Shown here in pieces: positions 51,948 to 64,000 of a stretch of DNA of 64,000 bases. Positions within the stretch are counted from its first letter, which is position 1. Every line of letters starts with the position of its first letter. Under the pieces are notes generated by a model. The model saw only the letters and a list, made by a program, of their open reading frames with translations, searched no databases and was not told where the DNA came from. This DNA comes from Microbacterium sp. SL75 (lineage in GTDB: Bacteria > Actinomycetota > Actinomycetes > Actinomycetales > Microbacteriaceae): assembly GCF_026625865.1 (NCBI RefSeq), contig NZ_CP113067.1, positions 682,001 through 746,000 of the forward strand, in the 5' to 3' direction. Position numbers and translations under genes: made by a program.

Positions 51948-53642
51948 TCATCGGGATCGCCCGGTCTCCAGCAGCTCGCGGGCGTGGGTCAGAGCGGCAT
52001 CCGAATCGCTGAGCCCCGACAACAGGCGGGCCATCTCGGCTTCGCGTTCCGCACCGTCCAAGCGTCGGACACTGGATGCCGTGACCGCTCCGTCGTTCCC
52101 CTTGACGACCGTCAGGTGGTTCCCGGCGAAGGCCGCGACCTGGGCGAGGTGCGTGACCGCGATCACCTGCGAAGACTCGGCGAGCCGGGCGAGACGACGG
52201 CCGACCTCGATCGCTGCTGCGCCGCCGATACCGGCGTCGACCTCGTCGAAGACGAAGGTCGGAACGGGGTCGACACCCGCGATGACGACCTCGATCGCGA
52301 GCATGACACGGCTCAACTCTCCACCCGACGCCCCCCGCGAGACGGGCCGAGGGTCGGCGCCCGGGTGCGGAGCGAGCAGGATCGCGACCTCGTCGCGGCC
52401 ATGACCGGCCGGGGTCGCGGGCGCCACGTCGACGCTCAGACGGGCGTCGGGAAGAGCGAGCGCGTGCAGTTCCTCGGTGACGGCAGCGCTCAGCCGTTCG
52501 GCGGCCTCGCGTCGCGCGGCGGTCAACGCCTCAGCTGCGGCGTCGAGCTCGGCGGCGGCCGCGTCGCGCTGCGTCTCGAGCCGCTGCAGACGGTCGCCGT
52601 CGTCGTCGAGCTCGACCAGGCGGGCCGAGCCCGTCTCGAGCAACGAGATCGCCGCGTCCACGGAACCGTGCGCGCGGACGAGCCCCGCGATCACGCCACG
52701 CCGCTCGTCCACCGCGGCCAGCTCGTGCGGGCCGGACTCATCGAGATCGGCGAGGTAGCCCGACAGGGCGACGGAGGCATCGGTCGCGCGGTACCCGAGA
52801 TCGGTGACGAGCGCGCCGATCTCCGCGAGCGCCTCATCGCTGCCCGAGATCCGCTCGAGGGCTCGGCGGGCCTCTGCCAGAAGCGTGACGACATCGGGTG
52901 CGCCGTCCTCGCTCGACAGAGCGGCGTGCGCCGTCACGGCGGCGACGCGCAGGTCCTCGGCGTTGGCGAGGCGCTCGGCTCGGCGAGCCAGCTCCTCCTC
53001 CTCGCCGGCGACGGGAGCCACGGCCTCGATCTCGGCGATGGCCGCGCGCAGTCGCTCCGCCTCGCGCGCCCGCTCATCGCGGTCCGCGGTGAGGGTGGTC
53101 AGTTCGGCATCCAGCCTGCGCCAGACGTCCCAGGCGGCGCGGTACGCCGTCCGAGCGGCGCCGACGGGCTCACCGCCGAAGCGGTCGAGGGCCTCGCGCT
53201 GGGCCGACGAGGACTTCAGACGCAGTTGGTCGGACTGCCCGTGCACGACCACGAGGTCGTCGGCCAGGTCGGCGAGAACCCCCGCGGGGGCCGTACGGCC
53301 GCCGACGGTGGCTCGGCCACGCCCCTCGCTCGAGACGGTGCGTCCGAGATAGAGCTCGGCGGACCCGCCGCCGACGGGCTCGACGTCGCCGCCGGCCTCG
53401 CGTACGCGCGCGGCCACCACCCCTTCTTCGGGGACGAGCCACACGCCTTCGACGGCAGCCTGAGCCGCCCCCTTGCGCACCGCGCCGGAATCCGCGCGCT
53501 GGCCGAGCAGCAGTCCCAGGCCGGTCACCACCATCGTCTTTCCCGCGCCGGTCTCACCGGTGATCGCGGTGAAGCCCCGCCCGATCGGAAGCGTCGCATC
53601 GGCGATGACCCCGAGGTCGCGCAGCCGCATCTCCTCGATCAC
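51948..53642 (-). CDS. recN: DNA repair protein RecN
   Basis: SMC-like ATPase of 564 aa acting in double-strand break repair. Walker A GETGAGKT is at 29-36, a long coiled-coil follows (RLDAELTTLTADRDERAREA onward and RLQRLETQRDAAAAELDAAA), and the C-terminal ATPase half has SRGASGGELSRVMLAIEVVI and TFVFDEVDAGIGG. The GTG at 53642 overlaps the nadK stop (GTGA). ATG at 53630 is possible but has its ribosome site too close. Orthologue of Rv1696 by position. Confidence 0.95.
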   Translation of the reverse strand: MIEEMRLRDLGVIADATLPIGRGFTAITGETGAGKTMVVTGLGLLLGQRADSGAVRKGAAQAAVEGVWLVPEEGVVAARVREAGGDVEPVGGGSAELYLGRTVSSEGRGRATVGGRTAPAGVLADLADDLVVVHGQSDQLRLKSSSAQREALDRFGGEPVGAARTAYRAAWDVWRRLDAELTTLTADRDERAREAERLRAAIAEIEAVAPVAGEEEELARRAERLANAEDLRVAAVTAHAALSSEDGAPDVVTLLAEARRALERISGSDEALAEIGALVTDLGYRATDASVALSGYLADLDESGPHELAAVDERRGVIAGLVRAHGSVDAAISLLETGSARLVELDDDGDRLQRLETQRDAAAAELDAAAEALTAARREAAERLSAAVTEELHALALPDARLSVDVAPATPAGHGRDEVAILLAPHPGADPRPVSRGASGGELSRVMLAIEVVIAGVDPVPTFVFDEVDAGIGGAAAIEVGRRLARLAESSQVIAVTHLAQVAAFAGNHLTVVKGNDGAVTASSVRRLDGAEREAEMARLLSGLSDSDAALTHARELLETGRSR

Positions 53643-54559
53643 GCCGCACCCCCGGGCATCCCACGCCATCCCGTGACCGGGAGTCGGAACTTGCGGACGA
53701 GGCGGTCGGTGAAGGCCGCGGGGTGAAGGCGTGCGAGGCGGACGGGGCGCGACGAACGGCGCACCATCACGCGGGCGCCCGGGGGCAGCTCGTGCGAGCG
53801 ACGACCGTCGCACCACAGGATGCCGCTGCCGCTGGTGCGCTCGAGCACCTCGACGGCCACCATGGCGTCGGGGCTGACCACCAGCGGGCGGGCGAACAGA
53901 GCATGTGCCGAGAGGGGGACGACGGCGATGGCCTCGACCGTCGGCCAGATGACGGGCCCCCCGGCCGAGAAGTTGTAGGCGGTCGACCCGGTCGGGGACG
54001 CCACGACGATGCCGTCGCACCCGAACGACGACAGCGGTCGTCCGTCGACCTCCATGACGACCTCGAGCATCCGCTCCCGGCTGGCCTTCTCGACGGTGGC
54101 CTCGTTCAGGGCCCAGGTCTCGAAGATGACCTCGTCGTCGGCGTCGAGGACACGCACGGCGAGAGCGAGACGTTCTTCCACGACATAGTCGCGGTCGATC
54201 ACCCGGCGCACGGCGTCGTCCATGTCGTCGCGTTCGATCTCGGCGAGAAAACCGACGTGGCCCATGTTGATCCCGAGGATGGGGACCGTTCCGCCGCGGA
54301 CGACCTCGGCCGCCCGCAGAATCGTACCGTCGCCGCCCAGGACGATCGCCAGCTCGACCTCATCGATACCCACGTCGACGCCGAGGGTCTGCACGCCGTC
54401 GAGCGAAAGCCGCTCCGCCAGTTCGGGCCGGTCCTCCGCGGACACCACCGGTGTGGCACCGGCCGACCGCACGGCGGTCAGGATGCGCTCGGCGGCATGG
54501 ACGGTGTCGTCACGGCGCGCGTGGACGACGAGGAGGATTCGGCGATCGCTGGGGGTCAT
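53639..54559 (-). CDS. nadK: NAD kinase
   Basis: Phosphorylates NAD to NADP (306 aa). The GGDGT motif is at residues 75-79, and the conserved INMGHVGFLAEI, TWALNEATVEK and VASPTGSTAYNFSAGGPVIW segments are present. ATG overlaps the tlyA stop (ATGA) and the stop overlaps recN. Orthologue of Rv1695. Confidence 0.95.
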   Translation of the reverse strand: MTPSDRRILLVVHARRDDTVHAAERILTAVRSAGATPVVSAEDRPELAERLSLDGVQTLGVDVGIDEVELAIVLGGDGTILRAAEVVRGGTVPILGINMGHVGFLAEIERDDMDDAVRRVIDRDYVVEERLALAVRVLDADDEVIFETWALNEATVEKASRERMLEVVMEVDGRPLSSFGCDGIVVASPTGSTAYNFSAGGPVIWPTVEAIAVVPLSAHALFARPLVVSPDAMVAVEVLERTSGSGILWCDGRRSHELPPGARVMVRRSSRPVRLARLHPAAFTDRLVRKFRLPVTGWRGMPGGAA

Positions 54560-55356
54560 CGGCTTCCGGTCAGTCGGGTCACGGTGCTCTCCCATTCTGA
54601 GGGGTCGCTGCCCCGAGTGGCCGAGAACCACGCGACGTACTCCTGGTTGCCATGCGTGCCGACGACGGGGGACGCGATCAGACCCGCGGTCTTCAGCCCC
54701 GCATCCCATGCCGCCCAGAGGACGCCGTGCACGGCATCCGACCGCAGCGCCGGGTCCGTCACGAGCCCGCCCTTCACCGACGTACGCCCCACTTCGAATT
54801 GCGGCTTCACAAGCAGCACGATGTCGGCGTCAGGTGCTGCCGTGGCGACCACGGCGGGCAGCACGTGCTCCAGCGAGATGAAAGAGAGATCCCCCGTCAC
54901 CACGGTGGCGCGCTCGGCGACGCCGGTGGCGTGGGCGAGAGAGTCGGCGGTCATGAACCGCACGTTATACCCCTCGACCGACACCACGTCGGGGTCCGCC
55001 TCAATGACGGTGGATAACTGTCCGTGCCCGACATCCACGGCCATCACCGGTCGCGCCCCACGTTCGCGGAGGACCTGCGTGAAGCCGCCCGTCGATGCCC
55101 CCATGTCGAGGGCGACGCGATCCCGCACCTCCAGGCCGAAGGCGTCGAGAGCCGCGAGCAGCTTGTGAGCGCCGCGGCTGACGTAGTGGTCCGCGCCGGC
55201 GACCTCGATGACGCTCTCGGCCTCGACCTGAGCCGCCGCTTTGACCACCGCGCGTCCGTTCACGGTCACGAGGCCGCCCGAGATCAGCTGCGCCGCGTGC
55301 GAGCGCGAGCGCGCGAGTCCCCGCGCGGCGAGTTCGGCGTCGAGGCGCGAGGTCAC
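54556..55356 (-). CDS. tlyA: rRNA 2'-O-ribose methyltransferase TlyA
   Basis: Methylates 16S C1409 and 23S C1920 (E. coli numbering) in mycobacteria, which is needed for capreomycin sensitivity. The 266-aa protein has an N-terminal S4 RNA-binding domain (RLDAELAARGLARSRSHAAQ onward) and a Rossmann methyltransferase domain with DMGASTGGFTQVL and TGDLSFISLEHVL, plus the KPQFE motif. The GTG at 55356 overlaps the stop of the small upstream ORF. Orthologue of Rv1694. Confidence 0.94.
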   Translation of the reverse strand: MTSRLDAELAARGLARSRSHAAQLISGGLVTVNGRAVVKAAAQVEAESVIEVAGADHYVSRGAHKLLAALDAFGLEVRDRVALDMGASTGGFTQVLRERGARPVMAVDVGHGQLSTVIEADPDVVSVEGYNVRFMTADSLAHATGVAERATVVTGDLSFISLEHVLPAVVATAAPDADIVLLVKPQFEVGRTSVKGGLVTDPALRSDAVHGVLWAAWDAGLKTAGLIASPVVGTHGNQEYVAWFSATRGSDPSEWESTVTRLTGSR

Positions 55357-55514
55357 GACGGCGAGGACGGATCGGCGGGTGCGGACTCGAGGCGTCGAGC
55401 CAGTTCCTCGTGCACGGCGGCGTAGGCGGCCGCGCGGGTGTCGAGGGGCTGCTCCTCGATGAGACGCAGCCGATCGATGAGCCCGGCGGCATCCGGGGCG
55501 GAGCTGTCGGACAT
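55353..55514 (-). CDS. Small conserved-position ORF between HAD and tlyA
   Basis: A 53-aa reading frame starting MSDSSAPDAAGLIDRLRLIE and ending in an Asp/Pro/Ser tail. It is acidic and helical, and its stop overlaps the tlyA GTG (GTGA). Its place between the HAD gene and tlyA is the same as that of the small Rv1693 in M. tuberculosis, which supports a real gene. An ATG at 55523 would add three residues. Function unknown; it may mainly couple translation of tlyA. Confidence 0.75.
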   Translation of the reverse strand: MSDSSAPDAAGLIDRLRLIEEQPLDTRAAAYAAVHEELARRLESAPADPSSPS

Positions 55515-55533
55515 GGATGCCATGCTACCGACG

Positions 55534-56571
55534 TCAGCGCACGCGGAACGGGTCCGCGTAGAGCTGTTCGGGAACCCGGAAGCCGAAGATCGCCCGCCCG
55601 CTGTTCCAGATGGCTGCGGCCCCCGCGCGCAGGAGGTCGATCTGGCGACCTCCGTCGTTCACGATCCGCAGATCGACGCCGTCGATCTCGACGATCGCGT
55701 CGCCCACGCGGGTACGTTCGCCCTTGACGACCGTGACGGGGTACGGCTCGAACAACTGCCGGAGGTCTTCGACGATGTAGTCCGGGCGCTGCGAGGGCGG
55801 TGCCGCGAGGATCTGCTTGGGACGATCGATCCCCGTCAGCACCAGCAGGGACCGCATCTCCGCGGTGCGCGCACCCTGGATGTCGGTGTCGAGACGGTCA
55901 CCGATGAACAGCGGCGTCTGCGCGCCCGTACGGGCGACGGCGACGTCGAAGATGGGTCGCTCGGGCTTGCCGGCGATCGTCGCCAGTCTGCCGACGGCCG
56001 TGTGCACGGCGGACACGAGCGTGCCGTTGCCCGGTGCGATGCCACGAGCCTGCGGAATGGTCCAGTCGGAGTTGGTCGCCACCCAGGGAATGCCCCCCTG
56101 TTCGACCGGTGTGGCCAGAGCGTAGGCCGCCTCCGCCAGATGGACCCACCCGACGTCCGGCGCGAACCCCTGGACGACGGCGGCCGGATTGTCGTCCGCA
56201 CTGCGCGTCACGACGAATCCCGCCTTCTCGACCTCGACGACGAGGCCCTCTCCGCCGACGACCAGCAGGGTCGAACCCGCGGGAACCAGATCGCGCATGA
56301 GACGCATCGCCGCCTGCGGGCTGGTCGTGACGTCATCCGGAGCGACACGCAACCCGAGCGAGGTGAGGTGCTCCGCCACCGACGCATCGGTACGCGAAGC
56401 ATTGTTGGTGATGTACCCGAGCCGGCGCCCCTCCTGCTGGGCGCGGTTCAGGCTGTCGACCGCGTGCGGGAGAGCACCCGGCCCGGCATACACGACACCG
56501 TCCAGGTCGGCCAGCACGACGTCGATGCCGTCGAGGGGCGTCGGCGGAGGGGTGCTGCGCCCGAAGATCAT
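55534..56571 (-). CDS. HAD-IIA family hydrolase (NagD/PGP-like)
   Basis: Phosphatase of 345 aa. Motif I is VVLADLDGVVYAG, GYITNNASRT lies in the next region, the IIA cap follows (VATNSDWTIPQARGIAPGNG), and motif III/IV is IAGKPERPIFDVA with LFIGDRLDTDIQGA. Such enzymes dephosphorylate small phosphometabolites such as phosphoglycolate or glycerol phosphate. The C-terminal 90 residues extend beyond the usual domain. The ATG overlaps the stop of the TPR gene. Orthologue of Rv1692, described as a glycerol-3-phosphate phosphatase in mycobacteria. Confidence 0.9.
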   Translation of the reverse strand: MIFGRSTPPPTPLDGIDVVLADLDGVVYAGPGALPHAVDSLNRAQQEGRRLGYITNNASRTDASVAEHLTSLGLRVAPDDVTTSPQAAMRLMRDLVPAGSTLLVVGGEGLVVEVEKAGFVVTRSADDNPAAVVQGFAPDVGWVHLAEAAYALATPVEQGGIPWVATNSDWTIPQARGIAPGNGTLVSAVHTAVGRLATIAGKPERPIFDVAVARTGAQTPLFIGDRLDTDIQGARTAEMRSLLVLTGIDRPKQILAAPPSQRPDYIVEDLRQLFEPYPVTVVKGERTRVGDAIVEIDGVDLRIVNDGGRQIDLLRAGAAAIWNSGRAIFGFRVPEQLYADPFRVR

Positions 56572-58358
56572 CGCGCGTCTTCCTCGTCACTCGACACGTC
56601 GTCGCGTCCGTCGGCATTCGCGTCGACGGAGGTGCTTTCTCCGTCGACGTCGACGACGTGCTCGTCGCCTCCGGACTCGACCGAGTCCTGGCGGTCCTCC
56701 TCGAGGGGGATGACTCCGGATGCCACATCCACACCGCCTTCGTCATCGATGAGCTCGATCTCCTCGACGACGATCACCTCGCGGTCGGCGACACCGGCAG
56801 CCGCGTCGAGCGCGTCGGCCGCGATCGACGCCCGACGTTCCCACTCTTCGGCTTCGTCCGCGCGTCCGAGCTCTTCGAGCACCGCAGCGCGAGCGGAGAA
56901 GAGAGCGGGGCTCCATTCGAACGCGCGGTCAGGGTCGGCCTCGGGGATCTCGAGCTCTTGCAGAGCGCGATCAGCCTGGCCGAGGTCGAGTCGCGCGCCG
57001 GACATGGCGATCGCCAGCTGCACGCGCACCGGGACCGACAGCGTCGACCGGTCGACCGCGCGGCCCTCCTCGAGCGCACGATCCGGGCGACCGACACCGC
57101 GCTCGCTATCGACGATGAGCGGGAGCTGGTCGTCGGAGCCCGTGATGCGGCGGTGCGTGCGCAGCTCGCGAAGCGCCAGGGCGAAGTCCCCCACCGCATA
57201 AGCGGTGATGGCGACCGTCTCCCGGACCACGCCAACGCGTCCCGCGCTCCGGGATGCCGCCAGCGCGTGCTGGTGGGCGAGCTCCGGGTCCTCGTCGATC
57301 ACGCGAGCCGCCATCGCGAGGTGGCGGGCGACGTTGTCGGCGTTGTCCTTGCTGAGGGTCTTCAACTCGTTGCGCGCCGCGCCCGGCAGATCGTAGGCGG
57401 TGATCTCCTCGGGGATCTCGGGGCCGCGCTCGCGACGGTCCTGAGGCGGCCGCGTGGCCCGCGAGTCCTCGCGGTCGAACCTACGGGGCGCCCCGGCACC
57501 CGGACGACGGTCGCCCGTCGGACGACGGTCCGTGCCGGAGAAGCCGCGGGAATCCCCGTCACGACGGACGGGACGATCCCCGTCCCGACGCACGGGGCGA
57601 TCGCCGTCGCGACGCACCGGACGGTCACCGTCGCGACGAACGGGCCGCTCGCCATCACGTCGGAACGGTCGATCCCCATCCCGACGCACGGGCCGGTCGC
57701 CATCACGACGAACCGGACGGTCACCCTCCCGACGGAACGGTCGATCCCCACCCCGACGCACGGGCCGGTCGCCGTCGCGACGGAACGGACGATCACCATC
57801 GCGACGAACCGGACGATCCCCGTCACCACGGAAGGGACGATCCCCATCACGACGAACCGGACGGTCACCCTCCCGACGAACAGGCCGATCCCCGTCACCA
57901 CGGAAGGGACGATCCCCATCACGACGAACCGGACGGTCACCCTCCCGACCAACAGGCCGATCGCCGTCGCGACGGAACGGACGATCCCCATCACGACGAA
58001 CCGGACGGTCACCCTCCCGACCAACAGGCCGATCGCCGTCGCGACGGAACGGACGATCCCCATCCCGACGAACAGGCCGATCTCCATCGCGACGAACCGG
58101 ACGATCACCGTCACGCGCGGGGCGACCCGTGCCGCCACCGTCGCGACCGGAAGGGCGCGCGCCACCATCGTGTTCACGGCGGAACGGACGCGAGTCACCC
58201 TCACGACGCGCACGACCCGAACCTTCGCCGTCGCGACGGAACGGGCGGTCGCTCCGCGACGAAGAATCGTTGCCACGGGAGGACTGTCCACGCCCGGACG
58301 CGCGGTCGCCCGAGCGCCCTTCGTTGCTCCTGCGATCGTTCGCGTCGTCCGTAGACAT
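56568..58358 (-). CDS. TPR-type protein with 23-copy GDRPVRRD repeat
   Basis: Protein of 596 aa in three parts. Residues 1-83 are Arg/Gly/Ser-rich. Residues 84-267 are 23 perfect-register copies of the octapeptide GDRPVRRD or close variants (Phe for Val, Gly or Glu changes). Residues about 310-500 are helical, TPR-like (NELKTLSKDNADNVARHLAM, HQHALAASRSAGRVGVVRET), and the last 80 are acidic. The basic repeat and acidic tail suggest RNA or ribosome association and possible phase separation. GGAAGGACAG precedes the ATG. It occupies the place of Rv1691, a TPR protein, but the repeat part looks lineage-specific. The gene lies just downstream of an rRNA operon. Confidence 0.85.
   Translation of the reverse strand: MSTDDANDRRSNEGRSGDRASGRGQSSRGNDSSSRSDRPFRRDGEGSGRARREGDSRPFRREHDGGARPSGRDGGGTGRPARDGDRPVRRDGDRPVRRDGDRPFRRDGDRPVGREGDRPVRRDGDRPFRRDGDRPVGREGDRPVRRDGDRPFRGDGDRPVRREGDRPVRRDGDRPFRGDGDRPVRRDGDRPFRRDGDRPVRRGGDRPFRREGDRPVRRDGDRPVRRDGDRPFRRDGERPVRRDGDRPVRRDGDRPVRRDGDRPVRRDGDSRGFSGTDRRPTGDRRPGAGAPRRFDREDSRATRPPQDRRERGPEIPEEITAYDLPGAARNELKTLSKDNADNVARHLAMAARVIDEDPELAHQHALAASRSAGRVGVVRETVAITAYAVGDFALALRELRTHRRITGSDDQLPLIVDSERGVGRPDRALEEGRAVDRSTLSVPVRVQLAIAMSGARLDLGQADRALQELEIPEADPDRAFEWSPALFSARAAVLEELGRADEAEEWERRASIAADALDAAAGVADREVIVVEEIELIDDEGGVDVASGVIPLEEDRQDSVESGGDEHVVDVDGESTSVDANADGRDDVSSDEEDAR
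57558..58109 (-). repeat. 24-bp coding tandem repeat, 23 units
   Basis: 552 bp equal exactly 23 units of 24 bp, encoding the GDRPVRRD octapeptide. Neighbouring groups of units share the same third-base choices (for example the block around 57890-58050 is nearly duplicated), which indicates recent slippage or unequal exchange. Confidence 0.9.
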
Positions 58359-58393
58359 GACTGTCCTTCCCGGGAAAAAGTGCCCGTAAATGC

Positions 58394-58425
58394 GAAATGG
58401 CCACCCAACGTTGGGTGGCCATTTC
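58394..58425 (-). terminator. rRNA operon terminator
   Basis: A perfect 32-bp palindrome (16-bp arms, left arm GAAATGGCCACCCAAC at 58394-58409) lies 12 bp beyond the 5S 3' end, ahead of the TPR gene. Confidence 0.85.
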
Positions 58426-58437
58426 GACTGAAAAGAA

Positions 58438-58556
58438 GTCCGGCGGTGTCCTACTCTCCCACAGGGTCCCCCCTGCAGTACCATCGGCGCTGAGAGGCTT
58501 AGCTTCCGGGTTCGGAATGTAACCGGGCGTTTCCCTCTCGCTATGGCCGCCGAAAC
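58438..58556 (-). rRNA. rrf: 5S ribosomal RNA
   Basis: About 119 nt on the minus strand. The 5' end reads GTTTCGGCGGCCATAGCGAG and the 3' end GGACACCGCCGGAC pairs with it as helix I. The 104-bp spacer to 23S (58557-58660) contains a GAGAACCACTCAGTGGACGC segment like the processing/antitermination boxes of the leader. Confidence 0.95.
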
Positions 58557-58660
58557 ACTATTGATGTTTCACAAACCAACAACGACATGATCATTGTTGA
58601 GTTCCCGACCGTACATCGAGAACCACTCAGTGGACGCAAGCACCAAAAACAGGTGTGTTA

Positions 58661-63699
<5,039 letters not shown>

Positions 63700-64000
63700 A
63701 AAAAGAAATGCATACAACCACCGGGAAAACGACAGTCATAGCGAGTTTGAAACTGACCAAAGAGAAAACATCAAAACTGACGAATTCATATGCCAACCCC
63801 CGGAAGGGCTGGTCTTTGATCCAAAGGAATTTCTCGCAATCCAACAAAAGTCAGACCGACGAGGAATAAATTGGCATTTGACAAGTGCACGCTGTTGAGT
63901 TCTCAAGGAACGGACGCACCCACAGAAACGATCTCTCGACCTACCCGTGAGGCGGTTCACTTCATTTGACCTGCGGACTCGGCAACCAGATCAGCGCAAT
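63700..64000 (-). promoter_or_regulatory. rRNA operon leader
   Basis: No gene. The minus strand contains TTGAGAACTCAACAGCGTGC at 63906-63887, the box found in actinobacterial rrn leaders and tied to antitermination and processing. The main promoters probably lie at or beyond the window edge; no clear pair of -35/-10 elements is assigned here. Confidence 0.65.

Noticed and set aside
57558..58109. CRISPR or minisatellite of non-coding type
   Set aside because: Repeat is in frame within a long coding sequence with a ribosome site and a conserved C-terminal part.
56658..58493. Plus-strand repeat-rich frames (VATERTIPITTNRT and RRTGRSPSRR types)
   Set aside because: They are the complementary readings of the GDRPVRRD-coding repeat.

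Overview
The window is high-GC actinobacterial DNA, very probably a Microbacterium or close Microbacteriaceae relative. The basis is an rRNA operon with actinobacterial 16S/23S features and no tRNA in the 16S-23S spacer, strong G/C codon bias, many leaderless genes, and a gene order at 48.5-58.4 kb (TPR protein, HAD, small ORF, tlyA, nadK, recN, pyrG, NUDIX, xerD) that matches the Rv1691-Rv1701 block of mycobacteria. No transposase, phage gene, tRNA or CRISPR array was seen.

Region 1 (1-9.2 kb) concerns pentose and pentitol use. It holds a partial LacI regulator, xylB, xylA, a lipase-like hydrolase, a glutathione peroxidase, a ROK regulator, a covalent-flavin alditol oxidase and an SDR resembling L-xylulose reductase. 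Alditol oxidase would make aldose plus H2O2, and XylA and XylB would carry the product to xylulose 5-phosphate.

Region 2 (9.2-22.9 kb) holds a plus-strand operon (P-loop sugar/nucleoside-type kinase, FrcA/FrcC/FrcB-like ABC transporter, mannitol dehydrogenase family) and a minus-strand operon (FGGY kinase, LacD/YihT-type aldolase, LacI), with a divergent kinase-HAD fusion gene. Palindromes related to TGACACCGGTGTCA at 9.24, 9.27, 21.54 and 21.60 kb suggest one LacI regulon. Between these operons is a tightly overlapping four-gene cassette (XRE regulator, ImmA/IrrE metallopeptidase, 7-TM protein, membrane-anchored hydrolase), the best candidate here for a poorly described stress or defence-type system.

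Region 3 (22.9-26.1 kb): a secreted protein, an ECF-type sigma factor with an atypical membrane partner, and a zinc alcohol dehydrogenase without the usual structural-zinc cysteines.

Region 4 (26.1-41.9 kb) is a second sugar cluster. One minus-strand operon runs LacI, ManA-like isomerase, FGGY kinase, ABC ATPase, permease, binding protein, class II aldolase, PfkB kinase and a D-lactate/2-hydroxyglutarate-type dehydrogenase. A DUF4432 epimerase-like gene and a divergent FbaB-like aldolase/Gfo-Idh-MocA pair follow. GACAACGTTGTC-type operators tie the parts together. The transporter is a close paralogue of the region 2 transporter in opposite orientation, with nucleotide-identical tracts that indicate recent gene conversion.

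Region 5 (41.9-48.4 kb): a stress-type SDR, a hydrolase fused to a gluconate-dehydrogenase-small-subunit-like domain together with a GMC oxidoreductase, a miniature LysR-type protein and an ABC-F ATPase. Region 6 (48.5-58.4 kb) is the conserved housekeeping block. Region 7 (58.4-64 kb) is a minus-strand rrs-rrl-rrf operon.

The intergenic spaces carry several classes of repeat: a 100-bp tandem repeat, a 17-bp tandem repeat, and at least two dispersed palindrome families, each with one copy near 2-5 kb and one near 46 kb.
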